Source: Paenibacillus sp. FSL R5-0517 (lineage in GTDB: Bacteria > Bacillota > Bacilli > Paenibacillales > Paenibacillaceae). From it: a stretch of DNA of 64,000 bases. The stretch is taken from NCBI RefSeq assembly GCF_037974355.1, contig NZ_CP150235.1, forward strand, positions 1,860,001-1,924,000, given 5' to 3'. Each line of letters starts with the position of its first letter. Within the stretch, counting starts at the first letter, position 1. Of the stretch, positions 55,432 through 63,955 are shown in pieces. Position numbers and translations under genes: made by a program. The notes beneath the pieces are model-generated. The model was not told the origin of the DNA. It was given only the letters and a program-made list of their open reading frames with translations, and ran no database searches.

Positions 55432-56547
55432 ATGGCATTATTATGGCTTGTCCTTGTTGGAGGCATTGTCGTTGTTATACATGGTGTGTGGTTCGGACGA
55501 CCTGCACTGCGAAAGCTCAAGTACAGTAGACAATTCAGCAAGCTGCGTTGTTACGCTGGAGATGAACTTGAGATGGTGGAGACGATATCGAATGAGAAGC
55601 GAGTCTCCGTACCGTGGCTCAGACTTGAATCGATGATGCCCGTGTCGTTTGTATTTCGTTCCGGCTCAGGTATGGATATTAGCCAAGGCGAAATCTATCA
55701 GAACCACAAGAGTATTTTTACGTTGAAACCGTTTACTCGTATTACGCGCAAACATCCTTTTACATGTACTCAGCGTGGGATTTATCCATTAAATACAGCA
55801 ACGATGACAGGTGGGGATCTCTTTGGCGTGTGGCGTTCCACCAAACCGATTCCTTTGCAAATGTCTATGGTCGTGTATCCTTCATTAGTGAATGCAGAGG
55901 ATCTTCCTGCAATTTATCAGGTATGGCAGGGAGAAGTGGAAGTATCACGATGGATCGTTGAAGATCCTTTCTTGATTCTGGGTGTTCGGCCTTATGGCGC
56001 AGGCGACCCCATGAATCGCATTCACTGGAAAGCGAGTGCACGTACAGGTGAATTACAAGTCTACAAGCAGGGATGGACAGCTGATCCGCAATCCTGGATT
56101 GTAGTCAATATTCAGGAATCTGCAGATATGTGGAGTGTTGTCACTCGACCCGAAAAGATTGAACGGGCACTCCGTTACGCTGCCACGGCTGCAGTGGATG
56201 CTATCGGTAGAGGGCTACCGGCAGGCTTCGCCCATAATGGTTATCATGTGGGTGGCGGCCGCGATACACTTCGGATTGAGCCAGATTATGGCACACCCCA
56301 TCTGGAAAGATTATTGGAAGCTATGGCGGAGACAGAGCTGAAATGCATGGTACCCATGGAGCAATTCCTGAATGATGAAGTACGGTTGAATGAAGAAGCA
56401 CAACAAATCCGAAGCTATCTGCTGATTACATCCTATGTATCAGCCGCTATGGAGCATGAGATTGCACGTCTGCATGAACAAGGACATCGTGTGACGATTC
56501 TCCCGGTAGAAGACGTAAAGGGGAATACGAAGGCGGTGAGTGCATGA
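55432..56547 (+). CDS. DUF58 domain protein
   Basis: This 371-residue protein has an N-terminal hydrophobic helix (LLWLVLVGGIVVVIHGV) and the DUF58 signature FLILGVRPYGAGDPMNRIHWKASARTGELQV seen as GVRPYGAGDPMNRIHWKASA. DUF58 is a VWA-like fold and the canonical partner of MoxR ATPases. It overlaps the next gene by ATGA. The operon may act on cell-surface protein assembly or stress; this is unproven. Confidence 0.88.
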   Translation: MALLWLVLVGGIVVVIHGVWFGRPALRKLKYSRQFSKLRCYAGDELEMVETISNEKRVSVPWLRLESMMPVSFVFRSGSGMDISQGEIYQNHKSIFTLKPFTRITRKHPFTCTQRGIYPLNTATMTGGDLFGVWRSTKPIPLQMSMVVYPSLVNAEDLPAIYQVWQGEVEVSRWIVEDPFLILGVRPYGAGDPMNRIHWKASARTGELQVYKQGWTADPQSWIVVNIQESADMWSVVTRPEKIERALRYAATAAVDAIGRGLPAGFAHNGYHVGGGRDTLRIEPDYGTPHLERLLEAMAETELKCMVPMEQFLNDEVRLNEEAQQIRSYLLITSYVSAAMEHEIARLHEQGHRVTILPVEDVKGNTKAVSA

Positions 56548-57857
56548 GCAGCAGACAGGCAGCGACGACCAAGGGACTCATAGCGATGTTTGCCGTCTTG
56601 ATGGCTGGTATATACCTATTTCCGATATTTACACTCGCTTCATTCTATGCCATGGAACATTTGCCGTATATATTATTCATCCTGGTTGTTCTCGTGGGTT
56701 GGTTGGGACAATTCATTCAGCATAAAATTCCGGGTTTTAGCGAGAAAAGTACATTTATTCGTGGAGTAACGGCACTCTTCGTAGGATTTTTCTTCGGACT
56801 CGTTGTAGGAATGAGCCTCATTCTCCCGATGCCGGATATCATCACATTGATACTGTGTGGAGTCATCTCGGCTTATGCAGGTCTGACCTTCCAGCCAGTC
56901 TTTCATTCTGTATTGTTATGGCGTTTGCAGATTATGGGTGTAATCAGTGCGATTGTACTTATGATTGCTTCGAATTCATTGGAATTCATGCAGCCGATAC
57001 GAACCTATACCCTATGGATCTATATTGCGGGAGTGATCAGCTTTGCCTTTTGGCTGGTTGGACGATATATGCTGCAACTGGACCAGGCAATGCTCAATGA
57101 TGGCAAGAGAAGATTGGTTTTACGAGATTTTGCACGTGCGAATCATCAGCGGTTCATGTGGATGTTTATTGTCATCGTCGCGATCGGTGCTTTCCCAAGT
57201 CTCGCAGCATGGCTGGGACCGCTACGTGACCGCTTGCTCGCATGGATCAGGGGGTGGTTTGGCCCGATATCCGGCGAGGAGCCACGATTGCCAATGGACA
57301 CTCCCGATCAGCAGCTAAATCTCCCGAATGACTGGAGAGAGCCCCCATCCGAGCCCTCAGTCTTCTGGAACATTCTGGGGTGGGTAGTGATGTGTGCTGT
57401 AGCAGGAGTAATCCTGTGGCTGCTTCTGAGGTTGGGACGAAAAACGATAAACAGACTCATGGAACGATTCAAGGGCATGTTACAACCTGGTGAAAAGAAG
57501 GCAGAACCACGAACGGAGTATATCGATGTGAGTGAGACGCTTGATGCGCCAGCAAAAGTTCGGAAGAATTGGTTTAGGAGAAAAGAAGTGGTACCTGCTC
57601 AGGAGACTGAACGTGTTCGGTATTACTATCGGACTTGGATCGATAGAGCTACTCATCGAGGTGTGGGAATACAGGGGACGCATACTCCGCTCGAGGCTGC
57701 ACAGACCATTATTCAAAATGGTGTGAAGCTAGAAGAAGATGAGCTGTCTGCGAGACTGCCAGATGCGTATAACAGCGTGCGGTATGGAGGAAAGGTTCCA
57801 GATGCATCAGATATGGTTGAAATTGATCGAATCTGGAAATCTTATCGAAGTAAATAA
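56544..57857 (+). CDS. Membrane protein with DUF4129 C terminus (TgpA-like, no transglutaminase core)
   Basis: This 437-residue protein has about six N-terminal helices (TKGLIAMFAVLMAGIYLFPIF and following), a proline-rich periplasmic-type loop (EEPRLPMDTPDQQLNLP), a helix at about residues 275-295 and a cytoplasmic DUF4129 end (YYYRTWIDRATHRGVGIQ, THTPLEAAQTI, YNSVRYGG). This matches the third gene of MoxR-DUF58-TgpA operons, but no transglutaminase catalytic C/H/D region is seen. It is shorter than the usual 700 residues. Confidence 0.8.
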   Translation: MSSRQAATTKGLIAMFAVLMAGIYLFPIFTLASFYAMEHLPYILFILVVLVGWLGQFIQHKIPGFSEKSTFIRGVTALFVGFFFGLVVGMSLILPMPDIITLILCGVISAYAGLTFQPVFHSVLLWRLQIMGVISAIVLMIASNSLEFMQPIRTYTLWIYIAGVISFAFWLVGRYMLQLDQAMLNDGKRRLVLRDFARANHQRFMWMFIVIVAIGAFPSLAAWLGPLRDRLLAWIRGWFGPISGEEPRLPMDTPDQQLNLPNDWREPPSEPSVFWNILGWVVMCAVAGVILWLLLRLGRKTINRLMERFKGMLQPGEKKAEPRTEYIDVSETLDAPAKVRKNWFRRKEVVPAQETERVRYYYRTWIDRATHRGVGIQGTHTPLEAAQTIIQNGVKLEEDELSARLPDAYNSVRYGGKVPDASDMVEIDRIWKSYRSK

Positions 57858-57940
57858 GTCCGGAATCCCTTTACTTTTCTTGTCACGTTCAAGTATCATG
57901 AGAGGAATACACAAGTTGGTCAGAAAAGGAGCAGACATTA

Positions 57941-58897
57941 ATGAAGACAAATCATTGCAAAATTGTAGATTGTACGATCCGTGATGGCGGATTGGTAAAT
58001 AATTGGGACTTTAGCGTGGACTTTGTTCAACAGCTGTATGCTGGGTTGAATGAAGCTGGCGTTGATTATATGGAAATTGGATACAAAAACTCTCCGAAGT
58101 TACTGAAAGGTGCTGAGGAAGCAGGACCATGGCGTTTCCTGAATGATGATTTCTTGCGTAAAGTGATTCCTCAAAAAGGCAATACCAAACTGTCTGCACT
58201 GGTTGACGTTGGACGTGTGGACGAGAATGATATCTTGCCTCGCAGCGAGAGCATGCTAGATCTGATCCGGGTTGCCTGCTACAGCAAAGATGTAGATAAG
58301 GCGCTTGCGCTGGTTCAAACATTCCATGATCGTGGATATGAAACTACACTTAATATTATGGCACTCTCTAATGTTATGGAGAATGAGCTGCTCGAAGCAT
58401 TTGAATTGATCAAAGAAAGTACTGTGGATGTTGTCTACATTGTCGATTCTTACGGTAGTCTGGATCATAATGATGTGAAATATCTGGTAGAGAAGTTCAA
58501 GACTCATTTGCCTAACAAACGTCTTGGTGTTCACACACATAATAATATGCAGCTTGCGTTTTCTAACACATTGGTTGCGGCGGAACTTGGCGTTGAGCTG
58601 CTTGATGCCTCTGTGTATGGTATGGGACGCGCGGCAGGAAACTGTCCAACCGAATTGCTGGTAGCTCATCTGAAAGGAACTAAATACAATCTGCGTCCAG
58701 TACTTGGTGTATTGGAACAGTTGATGGTTCCACTGAGAGAAAAAGAAGAATGGGGTTACATTCTGCCTTACATGATTACAGGGGCGTTGGACGAGCACCC
58801 ACGTTCAGCGATGGCGATTCGCTCATCGGAAGACAAGGATAAGGTCGTTGATTTCTATGATAAATTAACAACGCCAGAAGTGAATTTTGATAAGTAA
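57941..58897 (+). CDS. DRE-TIM (HMGL-like) aldolase family protein
   Basis: This 318-residue protein is a TIM-barrel DRE-TIM enzyme: VDCTIRDGGLVNNW carries the D-R-D trio and metal aspartate, VYIVDSYGSLD and LGVHTHNNMQLAFSN provide the H-x-H metal ligands, and YGMGRAAGNCPTELL the C-terminal glycine-rich turn. It is closest in pattern to hydroxy-oxovalerate aldolase catalytic domains, but is shorter than isopropylmalate synthases and lacks their regulatory domain. Some annotations name this family a nucleoid-structuring protein, which the motifs contradict. AAAGGAGCAG precedes the ATG. A monocistronic gene with its own terminator; the reaction is unknown. Confidence 0.8.
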   Translation: MKTNHCKIVDCTIRDGGLVNNWDFSVDFVQQLYAGLNEAGVDYMEIGYKNSPKLLKGAEEAGPWRFLNDDFLRKVIPQKGNTKLSALVDVGRVDENDILPRSESMLDLIRVACYSKDVDKALALVQTFHDRGYETTLNIMALSNVMENELLEAFELIKESTVDVVYIVDSYGSLDHNDVKYLVEKFKTHLPNKRLGVHTHNNMQLAFSNTLVAAELGVELLDASVYGMGRAAGNCPTELLVAHLKGTKYNLRPVLGVLEQLMVPLREKEEWGYILPYMITGALDEHPRSAMAIRSSEDKDKVVDFYDKLTTPEVNFDK

Positions 58898-58926
58898 TAT
58901 AGTCTGATATACAGTTGCAAATTAGG

Positions 58927-58962
58927 AAAACATGGACTCTAACTGGAGATCCATGTTTTTTT
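58927..58962 (+). terminator. Intrinsic terminator
   Basis: AAAACATGGA (58927-58936) pairs with TCCATGTTTT (58950-58959); inner CTC/GAG extends the stem. Followed by TTT. Confidence 0.85.
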
Positions 58963-59187
58963 AGTTCTTAATGCCTTGTTTTTCTCTATATTTATGAATA
59001 AATATTCCTAGGAGTGACTATTTTTTAGTTCACGTATGCAGATTTAAATGTTATTATGTACCAGATAGCATGTGTATGCATGTGAATTGAACGTTGGTTA
59101 ATATGTTTTTTTGTCGAATCATGTAGTAAGCTGTTGAGTTTGGTTAATGTAATTCAGGATAGGTGACCCCGGGAAGGAAAACACGGC

Positions 59188-61314
59188 ATGAAGGTTAATC
59201 TGCAAGATCAGAGAAAAATAATTTGGGTCGCTGTTTGCGGCTTATTGTGTTTCCTCGCAAGTCAATGGTTCCGTTCCTCTTCAAGCTCTGATCTGACCCT
59301 ATCGGGTTACCCGGTTTTGACACTCTTGGGTGGATTCGCTGCGGCAGCGGCCTGTATCGGTATCTACAATCAAAGCTGGTTGTTTCGGACACAGAAGCTA
59401 ACTCTTCGGAGAACATTATTGACAACACTCTTTTTATTGATTGGTCTGTTTGAACTGGTTCATATCGTTTCATTTGCAGAAGAGATTCCAAATGGAGCTA
59501 TGATGGAATCAGAGTTCTCCTTAATGATGTCAACCATGGGATCTTTGGTGTGTTCAGTAGGTTTGCTGCTCGTATATACCCTAAATGAGAAAGAAATTGC
59601 ATTACCACGAAGGTTCTTGCTCTTCAGTGGAACATTGGGTGCCTTTGTTATTTTGTACATATTGGCGATTCAGGAGTGGAGCATGTTGCCAAATATGCTT
59701 GATGGGGATGTGCTTGGTGGAATCTTCACCCGGGTTCATTTTATGGTCGGGTTGCTCTATGCCATTATTGCAGTTCTTTTGTTTGTACAATGGAAAAAAT
59801 CCAAAGATGGTGATGTACCAACCATTCTATGTGGCATCTTATGTTTCTTTTTTGGAGAATGTTATTTTGTTTCAGCAACGGGGGTGAATGATCTCAATCT
59901 GCTGCTGGGGTTGCTGAGTAATTGTATGGCATATTTTTTCATTCAAAAAGGACTGTATACGTCCGTAGTGGACACACCTTTCCTGCAACAGCAGGTCGCG
60001 GAGGCCAAGATGAACTATATTGCTCATCATGACGATGTAACAGGACTTCCGAATCGTCGTCGGCTTTCACAACGATTGAAAATAATGATGGATGATGCCG
60101 TGGTCGAGGAACAGCTTGTTGGTGTACTGGTCCTGAATATCAACCGGTTCAAGACCATTAATGATTCGCTCGGACAGCAAGCAGCTAACCGTGTTTTGCG
60201 TCAGGTAGGTCAACGACTGAAACATTCGTCACTTCCAGGAGAAGAAGTCTTTGGGCTGGGAAGAGATGAGTTTGCGTTGACAATGACAGATTTCAGTTCA
60301 ACCAATACGGCGTTGCGCCGGACAAGATCCATTCTTCAACTTTTTGAAAAGCCCGTTTTGGTTGATGGCAATGAGTATCACCTTACCCTTGGAATCGGTA
60401 TGGCCATTTTCCCGCATGATGGTGAGTCGCCACAGGAGATCATTCAGAATGCGGATACGGCTCTGCACAGTGCCAAGGAACAAGGAATGGAACTGAATCG
60501 TTTTGCCCATGCGATGCAGATGAAGGCACAGGAGCGTTTGCAGCTTGAGAATGATCTGCGCAAGGCGTTGGATCGAGGTCAGTTCTACCTGGTCTACCAG
60601 CCGCAGGTTAATCTGCAAAGTGGTCTAATCGTGGGTATGGAAGCATTGGTTCGTTGGCAGCATCCGCAGCGAGGCTCGGTATCTCCGGCGGAATTTATTC
60701 CTCTGGCAGAAGAAAGTGGGCTCATTGTGCCTCTTGGCGAATGGGTGCTTCGTGAAGCGTGTGCACAGAACAAACAGTGGCAGGAAGCTGGTTATCGTAA
60801 GCTGTGTGTTTCGGTGAATCTGTCGATGAGACAATTCAGGCATTCCCATTTGTTGGACAATATCAATGGCATTCTCAAGGAGACAGGACTAGAGCCCGTA
60901 TGGCTTGAACTGGAGATTACAGAGAGCATGACATTTGATAAAGACCGATCCTTCGAACAGTTGCGCAAAATCAAAGAAATTGGTGTGCATATCAGTATTG
61001 ATGATTTTGGAACGGGATACAGCTCGTTGCACTATCTGAAGGATCTGCCGATTGATCGGCTCAAGATTGACCGTTCATTCGTTAATGAAGTCATGGAGGA
61101 CAGCAATAACGCTGCGATTGTATCTACCATCACTTCAATGGCGCATCATTTACAATTGAAAGTGACTGCCGAGGGCGTGGAGAACGAAGACCAGATGATC
61201 TTTCTCCGCAATCAGCACTGTCATGAGGCTCAGGGCTATTTCTTTAGCAAACCGATTAAAGCCGCTGAATTTGAAAAGCAGTTTTTGAGAGATGTGGATA
61301 AGCCCACAGGATAG
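59188..61314 (+). CDS. Membrane GGDEF-EAL protein, probable cyclic-di-GMP phosphodiesterase
   Basis: In this 708-residue protein, residues 1-270 form about eight helices (a MASE-like integral membrane sensor). Residues 285-440 are a GGDEF domain (HHDDVTGLPNRRRLSQRL) whose active-site motif reads GRDEF (about 359-363) and whose metal aspartate position reads NINRFK instead of DIDxFK. Residues 450-700 are an EAL domain with an intact MEALVRWQHP (catalytic E about 485), LEITES, SIDDFGTGYSSLHYLKDLP and KIDRSFV. The GGDEF half is probably inactive or regulatory and the EAL half active, so the protein should lower cyclic-di-GMP. It stands alone. Confidence 0.88.
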   Translation: MKVNLQDQRKIIWVAVCGLLCFLASQWFRSSSSSDLTLSGYPVLTLLGGFAAAAACIGIYNQSWLFRTQKLTLRRTLLTTLFLLIGLFELVHIVSFAEEIPNGAMMESEFSLMMSTMGSLVCSVGLLLVYTLNEKEIALPRRFLLFSGTLGAFVILYILAIQEWSMLPNMLDGDVLGGIFTRVHFMVGLLYAIIAVLLFVQWKKSKDGDVPTILCGILCFFFGECYFVSATGVNDLNLLLGLLSNCMAYFFIQKGLYTSVVDTPFLQQQVAEAKMNYIAHHDDVTGLPNRRRLSQRLKIMMDDAVVEEQLVGVLVLNINRFKTINDSLGQQAANRVLRQVGQRLKHSSLPGEEVFGLGRDEFALTMTDFSSTNTALRRTRSILQLFEKPVLVDGNEYHLTLGIGMAIFPHDGESPQEIIQNADTALHSAKEQGMELNRFAHAMQMKAQERLQLENDLRKALDRGQFYLVYQPQVNLQSGLIVGMEALVRWQHPQRGSVSPAEFIPLAEESGLIVPLGEWVLREACAQNKQWQEAGYRKLCVSVNLSMRQFRHSHLLDNINGILKETGLEPVWLELEITESMTFDKDRSFEQLRKIKEIGVHISIDDFGTGYSSLHYLKDLPIDRLKIDRSFVNEVMEDSNNAAIVSTITSMAHHLQLKVTAEGVENEDQMIFLRNQHCHEAQGYFFSKPIKAAEFEKQFLRDVDKPTG

Positions 61315-61318
61315 GGAA

Positions 61319-61350
61319 CAGCGGGGGCGCAAGAGTGCTCCTGCTTTTTT
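61319..61350 (+). terminator. Intrinsic terminator after GGDEF-EAL gene
   Basis: AGCGGGGGC (61320-61328) pairs with GCTCCTGCT (61337-61345) with two G-U pairs, followed by TTTTT. Confidence 0.8.
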
Positions 61351-61387
61351 AATGTTGATACGTAATGAAAAAAATGGAAAACATGAC

Positions 61388-61416
61388 TTGCATGCTATAA
61401 AGGATCATGGTATATT
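61388..61416 (+). promoter_or_regulatory. Promoter of tRNA-Gly
   Basis: TTGCAT (61388-61393), a 17-base spacer and TATATT (61411-61416), about 60 bases ahead of the tRNA. Confidence 0.65.
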
Positions 61417-61475
61417 ATTATTTGTAAAATCACTGTTAACTTCCTAAGGAACTTAACAATTAAATCTTCATTCAT

Positions 61476-61546
61476 GCGGGTGTAGTTCAATGGTAGAACT
61501 TTAGCCTTCCAAGCTAATAGCGTGGGTTCGATTCCCATCACCCGCT
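61476..61546 (+). tRNA. tRNA-Gly (anticodon UCC)
   Basis: The 71-base cloverleaf has acceptor arms GCGGGTG/CACCCGC, a D arm with TAGTTCAATGGTAGA, an anticodon stem TTAGC/GCTAA enclosing CTTCCAA (anticodon TCC at 61508-61510), and a T arm GTGGGTTCGATTCCCAT. The CCA end is not encoded. UCC reads GGA and, with wobble, GGG. It is a single gene with its own promoter and terminator. Confidence 0.97.
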
Positions 61547-61562
61547 TAACGAAGCAAAACCG

Positions 61563-61590
61563 AAGTCCTTGCGATGCAAGGGCTTTTTTT
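61563..61590 (+). terminator. Intrinsic terminator after tRNA-Gly
   Basis: AGTCCTTGC (61564-61572) pairs with GCAAGGGCT (61576-61584), followed by a T-run. Confidence 0.85.
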
Positions 61591-61689
61591 CTGTCATAAA
61601 AGAAACTTTTGAATAAAAGCAATCATCAGAAGACTGCATGTCATCAGATTGGTGAGTAGTATGTATTCTTTCAGAATAATTTATAACCT

Positions 61690-61717
61690 TTGCTTTTTTA
61701 CAATGATCTGGTACAAT
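61690..61717 (+). promoter_or_regulatory. Promoter of the ABC-F leader transcript
   Basis: TTGCTT (61690-61695), a 16-base spacer and TACAAT (61712-61717). Transcription would start about 340 bases ahead of the ABC-F gene. Confidence 0.55.
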
Positions 61718-61855
61718 AACGGAGAAATTGATACTACACATGAATGAGAGGTAACCATACGTCCCATGAAGTAAAACACATGAATTGACCCCAGTTAACT
61801 GCAGAAAGTTTTATGACGCAGTCAGCCAGAGCGGCTGAGCAATGAGGGGATTCGT

Positions 61856-61960
61856 GTGTCCAAATTCAGCTATGGGATCAGGTATGGAACAAGTAGACCT
61901 TGGAGGTTTACGTGTACCCTGTGTTTGGGGTTTCTTTGTTCATGCCGTAGCTTACCTTAG
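61856..61960 (+). CDS. Leader ORF (34 aa) of the ABC-F attenuator
   Basis: A GTG start six bases after GAGGGG (61844-61849) opens a 34-codon frame beginning VSKFSYGIRYGTSRPWRF, rich in arginine, aromatic and later cysteine residues. It stops at TAG 61958-61960, 37 bases ahead of a terminator. An alternative frame from GTG 61854 to TGA 61991 uses a poorer spacing. Peptides in this position stall antibiotic-bound ribosomes in known ABC-F leaders; I do not recognise this peptide. Confidence 0.5.
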   Translation: MSKFSYGIRYGTSRPWRFTCTLCLGFLCSCRSLP

Positions 61961-61997
61961 ATCTGTCTTTGAATGCTTGATCCAACCCTGAATTGCC

Positions 61998-62028
61998 AAA
62001 CCGCCGGCTGATGCCAGCGGTTTTTTTG
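61998..62028 (+). terminator. Leader terminator (attenuator) ahead of the ABC-F gene
   Basis: AAACCGCCGGC (61998-62008) pairs with GCCAGCGGTTT (62013-62023) with one mismatch, followed by T7. It lies 35 bases ahead of the ABC-F start, so most transcripts should end here unless an alternative fold forms. Confidence 0.8.
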
Positions 62029-62062
62029 TTTAGCAAAAAGGATGCAGGAAGGATGAGGCCTC

Positions 62063-63955
62063 ATGATGACATTGGTACGCTTACATGAAGTATCAAAAGA
62101 ATGGAACGGCATTGAATTGTTTACAGGATTGAATTTGGAGATTAATGAGGGCGAGCGACTTGCCATTCTGGGTCGTAACGGATGCGGCAAGACGACGTTG
62201 TTACGAATCATTTTGGGAGAAGAGCACGGTGGTGGACGGATTGAACGGCATATTCCGCAGCAGGAATGGGGGTTCATGCGCCAGCGCTCGGAGATTGAGA
62301 CGGGCATGAATGTATTGGATGCGGTCCGGCGTGAGAGCGGTCAGATCTATGAAGTGAAACGGAGTTTGGAAGAACTGGAGCAACGTTTGAGCATTAGCAC
62401 TGAAGCGGATGATGAGCTGCTTGCAGCCTATACGCAAGTGATGGAGCAATATGAACAGCTTAACGGCTACATGTGGGAGACTGAAGTAGAGAAGGTACTG
62501 ACACGTCTTGGACTATCCGCAGAGCATTGGAACAGACCCTATCATTCTTTGAGCGGTGGACAAAAAACAAAGGCTCGCCTGGCAGGACTTCTTGTCAGCA
62601 AGCCCAAATTCCTGATCCTGGATGAACCGACGAATCATCTGGATGAGGGAAGCATGCGCTGGCTTGAAGAGTGGTTATCCTCATACGAAGGTACGCTGTT
62701 ATTTGTATCTCACGATCGAACCTTTATTGATGAGGTAGCATCAGGAGTGATTGAATTCAGTGCAGATGCCCTGACCAAATACAAAGGCGGATACTCCGAA
62801 TACAAGCTCCACAAAGAGCGTGAATTACGGGAACAGGAAACGATCTACCGCAGGCAGGAGCTGGAGCGTAAGGCGTTGGAAGAAACGATTCGAAACTACC
62901 AGGAATGGTTCCATAAAGCGCATAATTCAGCGACCGATGTGGAGGTGAAGATCACCCAGAGCTTCTACAAGGCCAAAGCCAACAAAAATATTTCACGTTA
63001 CCATGCAAAACAAAAACAGCTGGAACGTTTGGAGCGGGAACGGGTGGATAAACCTCGTGAAGCTGCAAAGTTGAACATGGAATTGCAGATGAATCCACTG
63101 GCTGCACGACAGCTTGTTGCCTTGGATGAGGTGAGTTTTTCATATACGGGTAACGAGCCAGTGCTTCGTAACCTTCGAATCACCGTTGAACGCGGAGATC
63201 GGCTTGCCGTACGAGGTCCTAATGGAACGGGCAAGACGACACTGTTAAAGTTGATGATTGGTGAGCTGGAAGCGTCGCAGGGCAAGGTAACACGGCATCC
63301 ACAGCTGAAAATCGGTTACTTTTCACAGGAGCTGGAAGGGCTTCCCGAGAGTTTAACATTGCTGGATAGTTTGCTTACCCTCCCATCCATGACACAAAGT
63401 GCGGCACGTACCATTCTGGGATGTTTCCTGTTTTCAAGGGATGACGTGTTCAAGCGTATTGGGGATTTGAGCATGGGGGAAAAGTGCAGAGTGGCATTTC
63501 TGAGACTGTATTTTGGTGGAGCGAATCTGCTGGTGTTGGACGAACCGACGAACTATCTGGACATCGATACCCAGGAAGTCATGGAGAATGTATTAAAACA
63601 GGCTTCAGGTGCTTTGGTACTTGTATCTCATGACCGGATGCTGACGAAGACACTTGCGAATCGATTGTGCGATCTGGAATCTGGGGGCACAGCAACCCTG
63701 TTTGAAGGAGGCGTGTCGGATTGGGAGCAGTCCAGCAAACTTCGGGAGCGTGCGCTAGAGACACGGGAATCCGATGACGAGCGGTTGCGATTGGAGATGC
63801 GCCTGTCGGAGTTGCTGTCTCCTGTGAGCACTGCTGGAAAAGACAGTCTGACACAGCCCGAGCATTCGAATGAGCGAGCAGTCGAGGCCGCTGAGATTCG
63901 CAAAATCCAGCAGCGTCTGAAACAATTGAAAGATAAGGGCGCAAGCATAAATTAG
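62063..63955 (+). CDS. ABC-F family ATPase, probable ribosome-protection protein
   Basis: This 630-residue soluble protein has two ABC domains and no membrane part. Domain 1: Walker A GRNGCGKTT, signature LSGGQKTKAR, Walker B FLILDEPTNHLD. An arginine/glutamate-rich linker (interdomain helices near residues 230-340) follows. Domain 2: GPNGTGKTT, signature LSMGEKCRVA and LLVLDEPTNYLD. A charged C-terminal extension ends the protein. Proteins of this plan eject macrolides, lincosamides, pleuromutilins or streptogramins from the ribosome (VmlR, Vga, Msr, Lsa types) or act as translation factors. The leader attenuator supports a resistance role. GGATGAGG lies ahead of the ATG. Confidence 0.87.
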   Translation: MMTLVRLHEVSKEWNGIELFTGLNLEINEGERLAILGRNGCGKTTLLRIILGEEHGGGRIERHIPQQEWGFMRQRSEIETGMNVLDAVRRESGQIYEVKRSLEELEQRLSISTEADDELLAAYTQVMEQYEQLNGYMWETEVEKVLTRLGLSAEHWNRPYHSLSGGQKTKARLAGLLVSKPKFLILDEPTNHLDEGSMRWLEEWLSSYEGTLLFVSHDRTFIDEVASGVIEFSADALTKYKGGYSEYKLHKERELREQETIYRRQELERKALEETIRNYQEWFHKAHNSATDVEVKITQSFYKAKANKNISRYHAKQKQLERLERERVDKPREAAKLNMELQMNPLAARQLVALDEVSFSYTGNEPVLRNLRITVERGDRLAVRGPNGTGKTTLLKLMIGELEASQGKVTRHPQLKIGYFSQELEGLPESLTLLDSLLTLPSMTQSAARTILGCFLFSRDDVFKRIGDLSMGEKCRVAFLRLYFGGANLLVLDEPTNYLDIDTQEVMENVLKQASGALVLVSHDRMLTKTLANRLCDLESGGTATLFEGGVSDWEQSSKLRERALETRESDDERLRLEMRLSELLSPVSTAGKDSLTQPEHSNERAVEAAEIRKIQQRLKQLKDKGASIN

